NCBI GenBank assembly: GCA_036365145.1
Contig: JAEOAD010000001.1
Span: 104,216,001-104,280,000 of the forward strand
Length of the DNA stretch: 64,000 nucleotides
Origin: Orientallactaga sibirica
Lineage: Eukaryota > Chordata > Mammalia > Rodentia > Dipodidae
Direction: 5' to 3'
Part shown: positions 45,351 to 56,374 of the stretch, piece by piece
Layout: each line of letters opens with the position of its first letter
Position numbering within the stretch: the first letter of the stretch is position 1
The notes under the pieces: generated by a model
What the model was told of the DNA's origin: nothing
Seen by the model: the letters and a program-made list of their open reading frames with translations, nothing else
The model's database searches: none
Position numbers and translations under genes: made by a program

Positions 45351-45879
45351 CCAGTGGAAAACATTGCTGGAACTGGGAAATAAGTCAAAACCAGGTACAA
45401 AAAATGAGCTCAGTCTCCAAGATCAAGATACCACCAAATGTGGGCTAGAAAAGAACTTAAATTTTCCCTCCAAAAATAGATGGTCATCCCTTCTACCTAG
45501 TACTAACTTTTCTCTCCGATGGAGAATTTGCTTATCTTTTTTGACATTGAACCTGAAGGGAGGATCAGCTAACCACACCTCACCAGGGCCCCAGCTGAAA
45601 CCATAGAACAACAGGGGAAGGGCAAGAGTTCAGTATTCATGGCGATCATGACACCAGCAAAAGGCCAAGGAGATAAACACAGAGAACATCCATCACTAAG
45701 CCAGAGATCCAGGGACACAGAGGCTTATTTATCTGAAGCAGAACTAAAAGATCCTGGACTGCCATAGTTGGGGGTGGGGCCAACCCCAGAACTCTTAACC
45801 AAGTATGTGCATTCCCCATTTTACCAGCAGGACAGGGAGGAGGACAATGGATCCTTTACTATGAATGTAAAATCCATGG
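45351..45879 (+). mobile_element. Retroposon inserted in the provirus RT gene
   Basis: About 530 bp in the opposite orientation to the provirus. Duplicated RT sequence brackets it: 'gcatcttgattttaaatcca' (45,331-45,350) and 'gcatcttttaaatcca' (45,880-45,895), differing by a 4-nt indel. Its 3' end, 'ggaggacaatggatccttta', recurs at 61.04 kb next to a poly-A tract, and its middle recurs at 34.0 and 9.9 kb. It therefore belongs to a dispersed poly-A type (non-LTR) family I cannot name. No ORF. Confidence 0.75.
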
Positions 45880-46640
45880 GCATCTTTTAAATCCAAAAGT
45901 GGCTAGATGGAGGCAAAGAACTTAAAAGAGTGTATGGGCTTGGCACTGTTGGGTGGATGTCCATCACCCGCTTATTTATCTCCCTAAGATCCTGGACTGT
46001 TGGGTAATCTCCAGTATGGGCTTTTTTTACCAGCCGGAGTGTTCCATGGGAAGTGGCAAGGGTACTGTCTCACTCTGATGGTTGCATTGCCCGTGACATA
46101 GGCTGTCTTTGATGGGTGTTGCCCAGGCTTTAATTCTACCCAAATGGGTGGGTGATGCGAGGCCAGTCCCATTCCCCCAGTCTCTGTCCAGGCTTGGGGA
46201 AACCTCTGTAACCACTCAGCAATGTCCCTTATTGGACTTGGTTGTTGATGGAGTCTGTACTCATCCTCTGATTGCATGGTCAGTATCTGTATTGGGTGTC
46301 CATTTTTATCTTTGAGGTGGGGCCCATCTGGGTCAAAAAAGATTTGGGCTCCCATTTTGGTAAGCAAGTCTCTCCCCAGAAGGGGATAGGGGCATTCAGG
46401 TATGACCATGAAGGAGTGGGATACCTGGCACGTGCCAAGATCCACTGTTCTTTGGGTAGTGCATGAATATTGTTTCATACCTGTGGCCCCTTGTACCCAG
46501 GACTTTTTGTTTGATAGTTTTCCTTGTGATTTAGTTATCAATGAATGTTGTGCTCCAGTATCCACCAGAAAAGTAATTGGAGTCCCCTCCACTTTTAAGG
46601 TTTCCCTGGGCTCAGAGAGGGGGTCCAAACCCCATCTCCC

Positions 46641-46643
46641 TTA
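46641..46643 (-). promoter_or_regulatory. gag-pol stop codon in readthrough position
   Basis: TAA between nucleocapsid ('MGNISV') and pol ('GRWGLDPLSEP'), with both in the same frame. Known gammaretroviruses use readthrough of a stop here, usually UAG. The TAA is a different stop, either lineage-specific or a later mutation. Confidence 0.75.
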
Positions 46644-48204
46644 GACTGAGATGTTTCCCATTTCCAGGACTCGCACTCTTTCTGACTTTTCATTTTTACA
46701 CATGGGAGGTTTCTTGGGGCAGTCCTTATGCCAATGTCCCATTTCTTTGCAAAATGCGCATTGGTTGCGCTGGAGTTTAGGTCTGTCTGGCTGGGGTCCC
46801 TCCTTACCTTGTTCTCTGGTTAGCTTCCTGTGTGGATTTCTTTGCATTCCTGGAGATTCTTTGGTGGCCATCAGAAGGATCTTGGTGGCCTACGCAAAGG
46901 CTCAAGCCTGGTGTTCCTCTGGGCTCTCTAGGTTGTTGTATACTCCTTCTGCCAGTGCTACCAATTCCTGTAGGCATTTATCTGCTAATCTATGTAATTT
47001 TTGAATTTTTCTCCTAATGTCTGGGGCTGCCTGGTTAACAAAACTAAGAATAACAGCTGTCTTATTTTCTGGGAGTTCCAGGTCCATGGGAGTATACCTG
47101 CGATATGCCGCCATAAGCCTTTCTAGGAAGGCAGCAGGAGTTTCATCTTTTCCTTGCTGAACATCACTAATTTTGGCCAAATTGGTGGGTCGCTGAGCAG
47201 CAGCCCTAAGGCCCCCCATTAAAGTCTGGCGATAGACTCCAGGTTAGATCTAGTCAGAAATCCCAGTTATATCTAGTCAGAGGGAAAAAGGTGTCTATCA
47301 CAGCCTGGTTATTTGTGGGGTTCCTATCTGTTCCTGGGACCAGTTTTCGAGCTTCTGTGAGGATCCTTTCCCTCTCCTCTGTGGTGAATAGAATCTGTAA
47401 AAGCTGCTGACAATCATCCCATGTGGGCTGGTGGGTAAAAAGGATAGAGTCTAGAAGGTCAATTAGGCCCTGTGGTTTTTCAGAGAACTTAGGTGTCTGC
47501 ATTTTCCAGTTATAGAGGTCACTAGTAGCAAATGGCTAATAGTGATGAGGTTGATTGCCTTCCACATCTGGAGGGGGTGGTCCCTATCGCTCTGAGCGGA
47601 AGGGTCGTAACCTCGGGCTCCGGGGCTGGTGCCTGAGGGACTCGACTGTGAGTATGGGGGGGCTAATTACAGGAGGTAGTGATGGCTGTTGGGGCTGAGG
47701 TTGAGCCTGCCCCACAGCCTGAGGCTGGGGTGGATTTAAGGGAGGAGGAGGAGAATACGGGGGAGGAAAAATTAATTCTTCCTGCTGGGAGTCCTGCAGG
47801 ACTGGATATAGGGGGGGCAGAAGGTAGGGAGGGGGAGGAAATAGGTTCTTCTTTGTTCTTAACAGCCAGGATAGTGGACGATTTATCCTGCAGAGGAAGA
47901 AAAGGTTTTAACCAGGCAGGGGAATTTCAACCAGATCAAGCCACGTTAGAATGTAAGGTATCTGGTCCTAGTGTCCATTTCCTGCAGAGGAATTTTGAAA
48001 GATGTTATTTTGGACCTGCCGTATGATGGGCAGGTGGAAAGTACCTTCCGGGGGCCAGCCCACATTGAAGGATGACCATTCATTTTTGCAAAAGATAATT
48101 AGTTTTCTCTTTTTCACTTCTACATTTAGGTTAGAGGCCCTTTCTTTAACGTCCATAAAATGGTCTGTCAGGAGGGAAAGAGGAGTCAAGTGAGTCTGTC
48201 CCAT
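46641..48204 (-). pseudogene. gag pseudogene (matrix, p12-like, capsid, nucleocapsid)
   Basis: Matrix starts at 48,204 with 'MGQT', the N-myristoylation glycine kept, followed by 'TPLSLLTDHFMDVKERASNL' and 'WPPEGTFHLP'. After ~78 codons the frame breaks. A Pro-rich p12-like zone follows (about 47.9-47.55 kb). Capsid N-terminal part at 47,502-47,254 has '[13 protein letters not shown]'. A shift leads to the major homology region at 47,219-46,902 ('QGKDETPAAFLERLMAAYRR'). Nucleocapsid has one zinc knuckle '[14 protein letters not shown]' (CX2CX4HX4C), as in gammaretroviruses. It ends at TAA 46,641-46,643, in frame with protease downstream, the geometry of stop-codon readthrough. It would form the virion core if intact; here it is broken by at least two frame changes. 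Confidence 0.95.
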
Positions 48205-48701
48205 CTATCCAGTTACACAGAGAAGGAGAATAAGTCTGACAAAACACAAAGAAAGAAAGCAAAAAACAAGTTCAGCTGGCCAGCGAGAACAAAACTGAAA
48301 CTGGGACAGAAGCATCACACTGCTCTGTGGGTGCAACCCACGTTGTCCTTCAGAAAATGGGAGTGGAGAAAAACTACCCCCCGCCCCGGTGGACCAGAGG
48401 CACTCTGGTCCCACCTACCAGACAGGAGGGGAGAAAAATTCCCCTCTGGTGAGCCAGAGGCAATCTGGTTCCACCTACCAGACAGGAGGGGAGAAAAATT
48501 CCCCTCTGGTGGGCCAGAGGCACTCTGGTTCTACCTACCAGACAATGTAGTCACCAGAGGTGCGTGCACCCTGCTACAAATCGAGTTTGAAATACTAGAG
48601 AGATCTGAGAGACTGAGAGACAAAGGAAACAGACAAATAGACACTTACCGGCCGGCAGTCTGAGCTCCACGTGTTGGTGGTCCTCAAGGGTCTCCAGAGG
48701 G
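48205..48701 (-). other. Provirus leader (5' untranslated, packaging region)
   Basis: About 500 bases between the primer site and the gag ATG. In this retrovirus class it carries the RNA packaging and dimerisation signals. Here it contains the 60-bp hairpin repeats. Splice-donor candidates are not assigned. Confidence 0.7.
48361..48544 (-). repeat. Three 60-bp hairpin-rich tandem repeats in the leader
   Basis: Units at 48,361-48,420, 48,421-48,480 and 48,481-48,540 are in exact 60-bp register, with the start of a fourth unit after them. Units two and three differ at only three or four positions; the first is more diverged. Each has a small palindrome 'ccagaggcactctgg' or a variant. The two better-conserved units also have a stem-loop 'gaggggagaaaaattcccctc'. 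Confidence 0.93.
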
Positions 48702-48719
48702 ATCCAAGACAAGCCCCCA
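48702..48719 (-). promoter_or_regulatory. Primer-binding site, proline-tRNA-like
   Basis: Minus strand TGGGGGCTTGTCTTGGAT, two bases inside the 5' LTR. From memory, the tRNA-Pro complement differs at three of 18 positions. This is where minus-strand DNA synthesis starts. Confidence 0.8.
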
Positions 48720-48721
48720 AA

Positions 48722-49279
48722 TGTAATGCCCAGTTCATGGCACCCCAGTGACCACCAAGGATGACCAAACACGTATGCAAATGCAAAGAGCTTTATTCGG
48801 GCTTAAGCTTGATCTCCTGCCTTCATCAATACAGTGGATCCATGCAAGAGCCCGAGAGGCAGAAAAGTGGGCTTTTACTGAGGTTTGAGCAAGGGGGAGA
48901 GGGCTATCACCCACACAACTACATGATTGGCTAATTTGAACAGTAACTGACTTGGGGTTCCTGATTGGTCTTAGGGTTTTGGCGGGCTAGGTCTAGGGAA
49001 ATTTCTAACTTAATTGGCTTAGCAAGTGGCAGTTACATTTGAACAAGTTGATGCACGTGGTTACATTCAGTTGATTGGTTGACATTTACAAAACTCTGAG
49101 ACAGTGGATCTTATTGGGCCATCTGGCCCATGACCACAAGAATGTTGAGTCATGCTCACACAGCAAGTTTATGGTTTTTCCTGGTACTATTTGTTCTTCC
49201 CTAGATTCTGGGAACTCGCCCCTGTGGCCTACAGAGTGACTGAGGCCTGTCACGGTGTTACTCTGGCCTGGGTCTTTCA
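48722..49279 (-). repeat. 5' LTR of the provirus
   Basis: 558 bp and a direct repeat of 41,068-41,630. It drives transcription leftwards. Its TATA-like box reads CAGTAAAAGCCC (complement near 48,871-48,883), one base changed from the other LTR, and its polyA signal is the complement of 48,792-48,797. Confidence 0.96.
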
Positions 49280-49283
49280 GTGG

Positions 49284-49545
49284 CAGAAGGAATCTAAGAG
49301 CCAAAGGAAGGGTACCACTCCTTACAATGCAACTGTCCAGAAAGAAATTGGCCTCAGTATCCATGACCTCGCAGTGCCTAGCAATACGTTCAAGAGACCC
49401 TCATAATAGAAGATAAAGACAAGGACATCAAAATAAAAGAGAGAGTAAGGGAGAGAAGGAGGGGATATAATGGAGAGTGGGGAAGGGGAGGGAAATATCA
49501 TGGTTTATTGTTTGTAAGTATAGAAGTTGTCAATAAAAAAATTAA
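49284..49545 (+). mobile_element. L1 3' end
   Basis: Begins right beside the provirus target site and ends with an L1 3' terminus: 'gagagtaagggagagaagga', 'tcatggtttattgtttgtaa', 'agttgtcaataaaaaa'. The provirus may have landed within or beside this L1. Confidence 0.8.
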
Positions 49546-49559
49546 AAAGGAAAATTCAT

Positions 49560-49755
49560 TAAGGTGCAGGGGCCAGGATCAGATACAGAAGAGAACATCC
49601 AGGTACAGGAGCCCTTGTCCCCTCTGTGCCCCATCAGGTCTTTGCCAGCAAGAAGGCATCATCTGAGGGGCCCTCCACAACAAAGAGCCAAAATAAACCT
49701 CTTAAAGTAACCTGCCTCAGTCATTTGATTATAGTAGTGAAAACTGCTCAAGCTT
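49560..49755 (+). repeat. MST/MLT-type LTR 3' fragment
   Basis: 'ctttgccagcaagaaggcat', 'gccaaaataaacctcttaaa' and 'tcatttgattatagtagtga' follow the 3' half of MST/MLT MaLR LTRs. Confidence 0.6.
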
Positions 49756-51060
49756 ACAAGCATGAAAAGGGTCAAGTTTGGGACTTACGTGAAGGGGGAA
49801 TAGCATCCTTTCAATATTTCCAAAGTGAACTGGAAGAGCAATCTTTCCAAAACAAAACTGCCTCCTACAAGAGCTGGCAATGGCTCCCTATTGCTGACAA
49901 AAATCAAGCAACAGCTTGCCTATCTGACTTCATATGCTCTGGGTACACCCCATCCGCTCTGCATGCTCACAGGAGCTGGGGCAAGTAGCTAGAGTTCTGT
50001 CTCCTGTTTCTTCAGTTCCTATTATTTTATCCTGCAATAAGCAGTGTAGTCCACTAGCTAACCCTCCAACTAGTCCTCTAATGTCTTTCCCACTACCCCA
50101 CTCCCAGAATATCTCATCATTCCCATTCTTTTTCCTGCACTGCACATCCATTGTCACTCCTGCCTTGCCCTGACTTCTAAGGCTGCCTGTACCTTGAACT
50201 CTTTCTCTCAGACTCTTAATTCCCACCATTTATCAAGACCCAATAAAGACCACCACTTGCTTTACAGATGACCCCTATTATTTTATTTCCCTCCCGTTAA
50301 TCTCTTTCTTCTCTGACCTCTCAGAGCACTCATCTACAATATGTCATGTGACATCAGATGACTTTCTGTCTTAAAGGTTATCTAATTGTTTGAGCACACA
50401 CGTTCCGGCTTCAAATTGGATTATAAAGTCTTCAAGGGAAGGGCCAAATAGTCCACATTTGTGCCGGGTCCCAGAGGGAGGACTATATGCTGCATCTGCT
50501 TCAGACTCTCAGATATTTCCTCCCACCCCCAGGCCACCTCTAGGGAATCAAATCAACAAATACTCAAATTCTTGGTATGTGCACACCTGCTGGCTACAAA
50601 GCAAGCTGTTCTGACCACATCAGACTCCCAGTTTGCATGCAAGGCTCATGGGTGAAAATCTAAATGATCCAAGATTAGAGAGACTGGGCCAAATTAATGC
50701 TCATGAATATTTATCAGGGAATGCTCATTAGCTGAGTGTACAAAAGTCTCCCTCACAGTCACTGCACTGTAATAACTGTTGGTATTTAATTGTTGTTATC
50801 TAATAGTAGCTCAGCCATGGTGGGAGGGGGGATGTTTGTGAGCCAAGATGTACACTCTGATGTGGAGACATGGGTTTAAATCCAAGCCTGCCACAGTTCT
50901 TAAGTCCTTCCAAGGTACTTTAGGGGCTGCTGGTAAGTGGGGGGAAGTGTGGAAACCCAAATAACTCATTCTCCATGGCAGTTTTCATCACATGTGTATG
51001 TGTACACATGCATGTGTGTCTGTGTGTGTGTATGTGTGTGTATTCATGTGGGTGAAAATA
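49756..51060. other. No gene or clear repeat seen
   Basis: Unassigned DNA. ORFs of up to 120 codons (49,626-49,988) show no family resemblance. A TG-rich patch (50,996-51,045) adjoins the next LTR. Confidence 0.4.
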
Positions 51061-52741
51061 TGTGATGTCCATCCTCTTCTCATGCCACTCTTTCCCCCTG
51101 ATTTCATGGAGCTTTCTCTTGAGTCTATAAACCCAAATAACCCCTTTATCCCACAAGCTGCTCTTGGTCAGGGGTTTTCTGCCAGCAATGCAAACCTGAG
51201 TGCAACAGTAAAATTGGTACCGAGAAGTGGGATCATTGCTGCTAGACACCTGACTGTGTGGCTTTTGGCCTTTTGAAGTTGATTTTTGAGAACAATGTGT
51301 AAGGATTTGAAACTTTGGCCTAAAAGACTCCTTGCAGTGCTCTAAGAACAGCTTGATGAACTATTCTGGTCAGAGTTGAAAAACCTGATGTAGTAGAAAC
51401 TATGGGCTATGAGGTTTGGCTTATGAGGGTGAGAAAGAGTTTTGCCTGGACTGGGATGGAAGCAGTCTGTGTGAGAGGCTTGCTATTGTGCCCATTTCCT
51501 GAGAACTTGCGCAGGGTTGCATTGTGTAGAAATGGACTTGGGTAAACAGAGGAATATGGCACAGAAAGAAATAAAATCTTTGGGCTGAAACTTCTGCCCA
51601 AAGCTGCAATTGTTTGAGATATTACAACCATTGGGATTGGGGCAGCTGACCTGCATTGGGACAAGAGGAAGAATACAAACTCTTTTGAAGGGGCCTGAAT
51701 GCTACAGTATCCCATTCTTCAAAGTCTGCTTTTTTTCCCTCCTGGACTAACAAATTTACAACCCACCTGGTATTATGGAGTATAACAAATACAGAAAAGA
51801 GGGGGTCATTGAATTTGCAACATGGTTTTGGGGGGGAGGTTTTTTGGAAATGGCCATGGGAAGTATGAAGCAAGCTTGTTGGATTTCCTGCATGGAGACC
51901 CAATGGAGCCATGAGGATGAACCATGGGTTGCAGTGGAAACCCAGTGGATATGTCGGACTATGAGGTGGCTGTCAAGGAGAGTTGCCAGCACCCAATGAA
52001 GTTTTCTGGGACTGTGAGTAGCCTAGCTGGAGGGGAATAATTGGAATTCCGGAGATTCGTTAATGGTTAGAATTGACTTGGAGACGTTTCACTGGTTAGA
52101 AATGTCAGACTTGGAGCTAAAGAATTTGATGTTTTCCCTGTTTAAATTTTGTATTGGCTAAATATTTCTTTGCTATGCCCAATGCCATCTTTGAAGTGTG
52201 AATTTTTATTTTGTGCCATTATTGGTTTTGGTTTTTTTTTTTTTCTTGTATTACAACTCAGTTAAAAGATTTTGCAGTATGGGGATGTTTGAACATCATT
52301 GGTATTGATAAAAACTATGGGGACTTTTAAAGTTGGACTGAATGCACTGCATTTTACATCATGGATGGTTCAGTTTATGGGATCTAGGGGCAGTATGTGG
52401 TGGTTTGATTCAGGTATCCCCTATAAACTTAGGTGTTCTGAATGCTAGGTCCCTAGCTGATGGCAATTTGAGAATTGAAGCCATCCTGGAAGCAGTGTAT
52501 TATTGGAAGCAGGCTCATGAGTGTGGTAGCCAGCTTCATCTTGCCAGTGTTTGGCGCATTCTCCTGTTGCTACTCTCCACCTGATGTTGACCAGGAGATG
52601 ATGTCCACCTTCGCTCATGCCATTGTTTTCCCTGCCATCATGGATCTTTCCTTGAGACTGTGAGCCAAAATAAACTCTATTCCCCACAAGCTTCTCTTAG
52701 TCATATATTTTTCTGCCAGCAATGCGAACCTGACTGTAATA
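51061..52741 (+). mobile_element. Non-autonomous MaLR (ORR1-like) element, 5'-truncated
   Basis: Same family as the element at 16.4 kb. A partial 5' LTR (51,061-51,207) is followed by internal DNA (51,208-52,395) and a full 3' LTR (52,396-52,741). Internal blocks such as 'aactattctggtcagagttg' and 'atgaggatgaaccatgggtt' are shared with the first copy. Its 5' edge is lost into a TG-rich repeat. No gag or pol; the ORFs are chance. Confidence 0.85.
51215..51233 (+). promoter_or_regulatory. Leucine-tRNA-like primer-binding site of the MaLR
   Basis: 'tggtaccgagaagtgggat' lies eight bases after the 5' LTR. From memory it is close to the complement of tRNA-Leu 3' ends, the primer type that names ERVL. 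Confidence 0.7.
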
Positions 52742-53546
52742 CATGGCAAGTCCTTTACCCACTGAGTCACCTCCCCAACTCCCATGACAGCTTTTATTTT
52801 GTGCTGATCTCAAAAATAATTGAAAAAGTGAAGGAAACTACTATGGATAGTTTGGAATCAGAATAAGTGAATAAGAGATTGTCCAGGCTCAGTCTATTAT
52901 TCCCTATGGGAAACTATATGCATCAAGAGTTTTGCCATATCCGGAACAAACTTGACTGACACCAAACAGACTGGGTTACAATGAGAATGCACAAACCAAG
53001 CACTCAAAATACTGCATTCAGGAGGAGAGCATGCCCATATAGAGTAAGAACTTTAACTCCAACTCTTGTTTCTAGAGATCCGGACGGAGTAACAAGACAC
53101 TCAGTCAATCCAACTCTCTGTAGTCAGGCTCTAAAGTCCCTTAAACCCAACACCCTGCCATCGTGAGGTCCACATTTTACAGGGCACTCTTTTCCTGTCA
53201 TCATATACCAGGTCATTAATTATTTGTTTAACAATTACTTATTTAACATCTGTCTCTCTTTAGACTATAAAGCCATGCCTTTCATGCTCAAGACTGGATT
53301 CCAGCACCCAGTACTGAACATCCCTGAAAATGCTCAGCTACATCAAAGACAGAGTATTTCATTTTGGAATATGCTCATGATGACCACTGGAGACATTTTT
53401 AAAAATTCTAATATAAAATGTCTTGACATTAATTAAAGGCCTCTTCTTGTCTTGAGAATGGCATAGGTGAATTCTACCGCATCCAGGAGCATAATGTTTG
53501 AGCTCTAAGTAGGTTTGTTACTACATGAAATTAAAACATATATACT
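52742..53546. other. No gene or clear repeat seen
   Basis: Unassigned. Short ORFs only. Confidence 0.4.
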
Positions 53547-53762
53547 GGTACTGGAGAGATGGCTTAGCAGTTAAGCACATGCCTGTGAAGCATAAAGACC
53601 CTGGTTCAAGGCTCAATTCCTCAGTACCCACGTAAGCCAGATACACAAGCTGGTACATGCATCTGGAGTTCATTTGCAGTGGCTGGAGGCCCTGGTGCAC
53701 CCATTTTTTTCTCTCTCTCTCCCTTTTTCTCTGTCTGTTGCTAATAAATAAATAAAAATAAA
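53547..53762 (+). repeat. B2-type SINE
   Basis: 'ggtactggagagatggctta' head, CT block and 'ctaataaataaataaaaata' tail. Confidence 0.92.
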
Positions 53763-56148
53763 CCATATATATAATTTTTTCTGCAGATTTGAAAGATATA
53801 TGTGGGATGGTTTTCATTAAAGCACAAGCCCTACCTGTACATGAAGTTCTCTCTGAATTTCACATAAAGCTAAGATGCAGCAAAAGGGCAGATGATCAAT
53901 AAATACAAGCTATTGGTATTCAGTTAAATTGGGAAAGAAAATACTTCAATAAAACTTGCATGGAAAGAGAGCTTGGACTTATAGATGGTACCTACAACTG
54001 AACCACTCCTCACCCATGCAATCCTGTGTGTTCATCACCTCAAGTTCTAATCAGATTGAGTTCTGTAAGGATGGTGAATGGTTCTCAAGCAAGACCAGCT
54101 GTCTGAGTCAGTTGTTATGATTCTTAACCTGTAAGGAAAAGTGAGCACCCCCTTATCTCTAATACTGATGGCATTCTTCCTTATGGTATCACTGAGCCTA
54201 CTGCACAAATGAGTTTAATCAGGATCCAAAAATTAAATGTCCAAATTGACAACTTTGGGAAGTAGTCCATCTGGGAAATGAGCCCCAGACTCTCTGACTC
54301 CAGAGTCCATGATCTTGGCACACAAACAACACTGTTTCTTGACAAAAAGGCACTAGAACAGGAGGCTCACACTCTACCCAGACAATCCCCAGGCACCCGA
54401 GTATCACCATGTGATCCAGGCTTGAGGTCATAATTGCCCAGACCTGACTGAAATAGCTTTGACTTTATGTGACAATAGCCAAAGGCCCTCTCCTGAGAAA
54501 ACCTAGCAGCAGCCAATCCAGTGAAGTGTTGAATCAGGGCATGTCATTCTCCACACTAAGAGGAGGGTTAGCCCTCTTCCAGTGTCAAAGATTTGCCAGG
54601 AAGGTGCAGCAGCATCTCTAAACAGCTGCCCTCTGCCCATGTATTGCCAACCTCCTTTCTGGTCTCATTCTTTTCCTCCCCAGAAAGAACCACTATCGAA
54701 AACTTAGCATTAAGCATTCTCTTGTATTCACTTTAAAAATCATCACTTATATTTGCTAAGCAATTTCCACATCACCCTTAAAGATTGTCTTAATCTAAAT
54801 CTTGGAAACATTTGTGCACAAGTACAGAAAAAATAGGCTTAAATATATATAATCACACAGTTATATATATATATATATGCTTTTACATGTACATATATAC
54901 ATAATAAAATCTATGTACATATCCGTATATATGTAATCATAACCAGCAAGCTCCACTGAGGCGGATGGGGACAGGAATGGGAGACTTGTAAAGCCTCCCT
55001 CACTTCACCCTCTTCCAACAAGTTCCTTCTGATCTTTTATTGACTCATGTTTTTCTCCTTCTAGGGAATTTCAGAGACATGACATCTATCTCCTGGGGTG
55101 ATTTGTTTACATTTTATATCTAAAAGATATTTCCATGTTTACATATTCATAATTCTTTTCCTAACAAACCAGAAACATTTCTACAAATTAAAATTATCCA
55201 CAGCTCCATGACTCACAAACAAAACATAATCCCACAGTGCATTCCTGTCCTTTCCTCTATCCTTCCTCTTTCCTTTCTGGTTCTACTTTTCTGGTGCCCA
55301 GAAAGTCTTTTCACCCATGAGCTCCCTTCTCCTCGGTGACATTTTGCATTATTAATGTCCATAGCTGGTTCACGTTCCACTGAGCTTAGTCAGGGCCCTT
55401 CATTCTGTTTTCACTGTCATGAGCTCAAAACAAATAGCTCCTTCCCTTCTACTGAATGACTGATGCAACCTCTCTCCTCTTGTCCCAAAGCACTCTGCAA
55501 TATTTCACTCAGCAGTTTGACTAACATAAAAGAGAGCATACCCCATCACCCTACCACCCCTTCCACCTTCCGCTCCTGCAGTCTCCATCTTTCTTCTGAT
55601 GGCCACATTGCTCTAACACACCCCTTTTGACATTCCATAATTTCTCATTGTCATCTGAGACTCTGGCTCAACTTCCAAATGCAGATAGAAACAAACATGT
55701 TCCCTGATAAATTGTGACTTGTGCAAGCAATAAATCAAAGGACAGTTGTTTTCTGAGGGAAAATTTTGTATCAAGATTCTTTTTAAATATTTGACTAAGT
55801 GCCTCCAGCAACTGTAGTCATAAACATAATGGGTGACTCCCTGGCTGTCAGCCTCTCATGCACACATAGGTACCCCTTGCAGTCTCTATAAATTAACAGC
55901 ACATTACTCATGGTGTTAATCCCTTTCCATGCAGCATCTCATTTAATCTTGATGCCTTGGTAACACCATCTCATAGATGATGGACTTGAGCTTGGATAGG
56001 TTAAGTATTGTGAATATGGTCACACAGCTGGCAGGCGACATTCAACTGAGTGTGATTATTTGATAGACACATTATCTTCCCCACTCCATGGTGAACTCCA
56101 TCAGGTATTCAATAAATGTCAAATGGATTAAATTAAGAAGTAAATTTG
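53763..56148. other. Gene-free stretch with a MIR and an L2-like end
   Basis: A TA-rich patch lies at 54,843-54,935, a MIR at 55,880-56,062 and an L2-like terminus 'aggtattcaataaatgtcaa' at 56,103. The rest, 54.0-55.8 kb, is unassigned and repeat-poor. No gene. Confidence 0.45.
55880..56062 (+). repeat. MIR SINE, ancient
   Basis: 'catctcatttaatcttgatg', 'tagatgatggacttgagctt' and 'atatggtcacacagctggca' in MIR order. Confidence 0.7.
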
Positions 56149-56336
56149 GGGGCTGGAGAGATGGCTTAGCGGTTAAGGTGCTTGCCTGCAAAGCCTAAGA
56201 ACTCCTGTTCAAGTCCTCCAGATCCCCTGGATAGCCAGATGCAACAGTGATGCAAGCATGCAATGCCATTCATGCCCACAAGGAGCGCACATGTCTGGAA
56301 TTCTTTCACAGCCGCTGAAAGGCCCTGGCATTCCCA

Positions 56337-56374
<38 letters not shown>

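Larger units (their letters stand above)
42522..46628 (-). pseudogene. pol pseudogene (protease, reverse transcriptase, RNase H, integrase)
   Basis: Domains in order on the minus strand. Protease at 46.6-46.2 kb has the aspartyl motif 'VDTGAQHS' and 'LLGRDLL'. RT N-terminus is near 46.0 kb, with an internal deletion after 'RQYP'. A foreign insert lies at 45.35-45.88 kb. RT palm at 45.2-44.9 kb has catalytic 'YVDD', then thumb and connection. RNase H (44.2-43.8 kb) has several stops. Integrase has 'WELDFTEVK' and 'SSDNG' giving two of the DDE acids, then an in-frame TGA at 43,092-43,094, then 'GQVERMNR' with the third acid and the C-terminal domain ending at 42,522. At least three frame changes, an insertion, a deletion and several stops make it non-functional. 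Confidence 0.95.
41068..49279 (-). mobile_element. Endogenous gammaretrovirus-like provirus, defective
   Basis: An 8.2-kb provirus reading right to left: LTR, primer site, leader, gag, pol, env, polypurine tract, LTR. A 4-bp target duplication 'gtgg' (41,064-41,067 and 49,280-49,283) proves insertion of the whole unit. Class I/gamma assignment rests on a Pro-tRNA-like primer site, a single CCHC knuckle in gag, gag and pol in one frame separated by a stop, and a CX6CC motif with a classic immunosuppressive-type segment in env. Every gene except the env transmembrane part is broken. By hand I count about 30 substitutions plus a few indels between the LTRs, near 5%, so the insertion is old. Confidence 0.97.
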
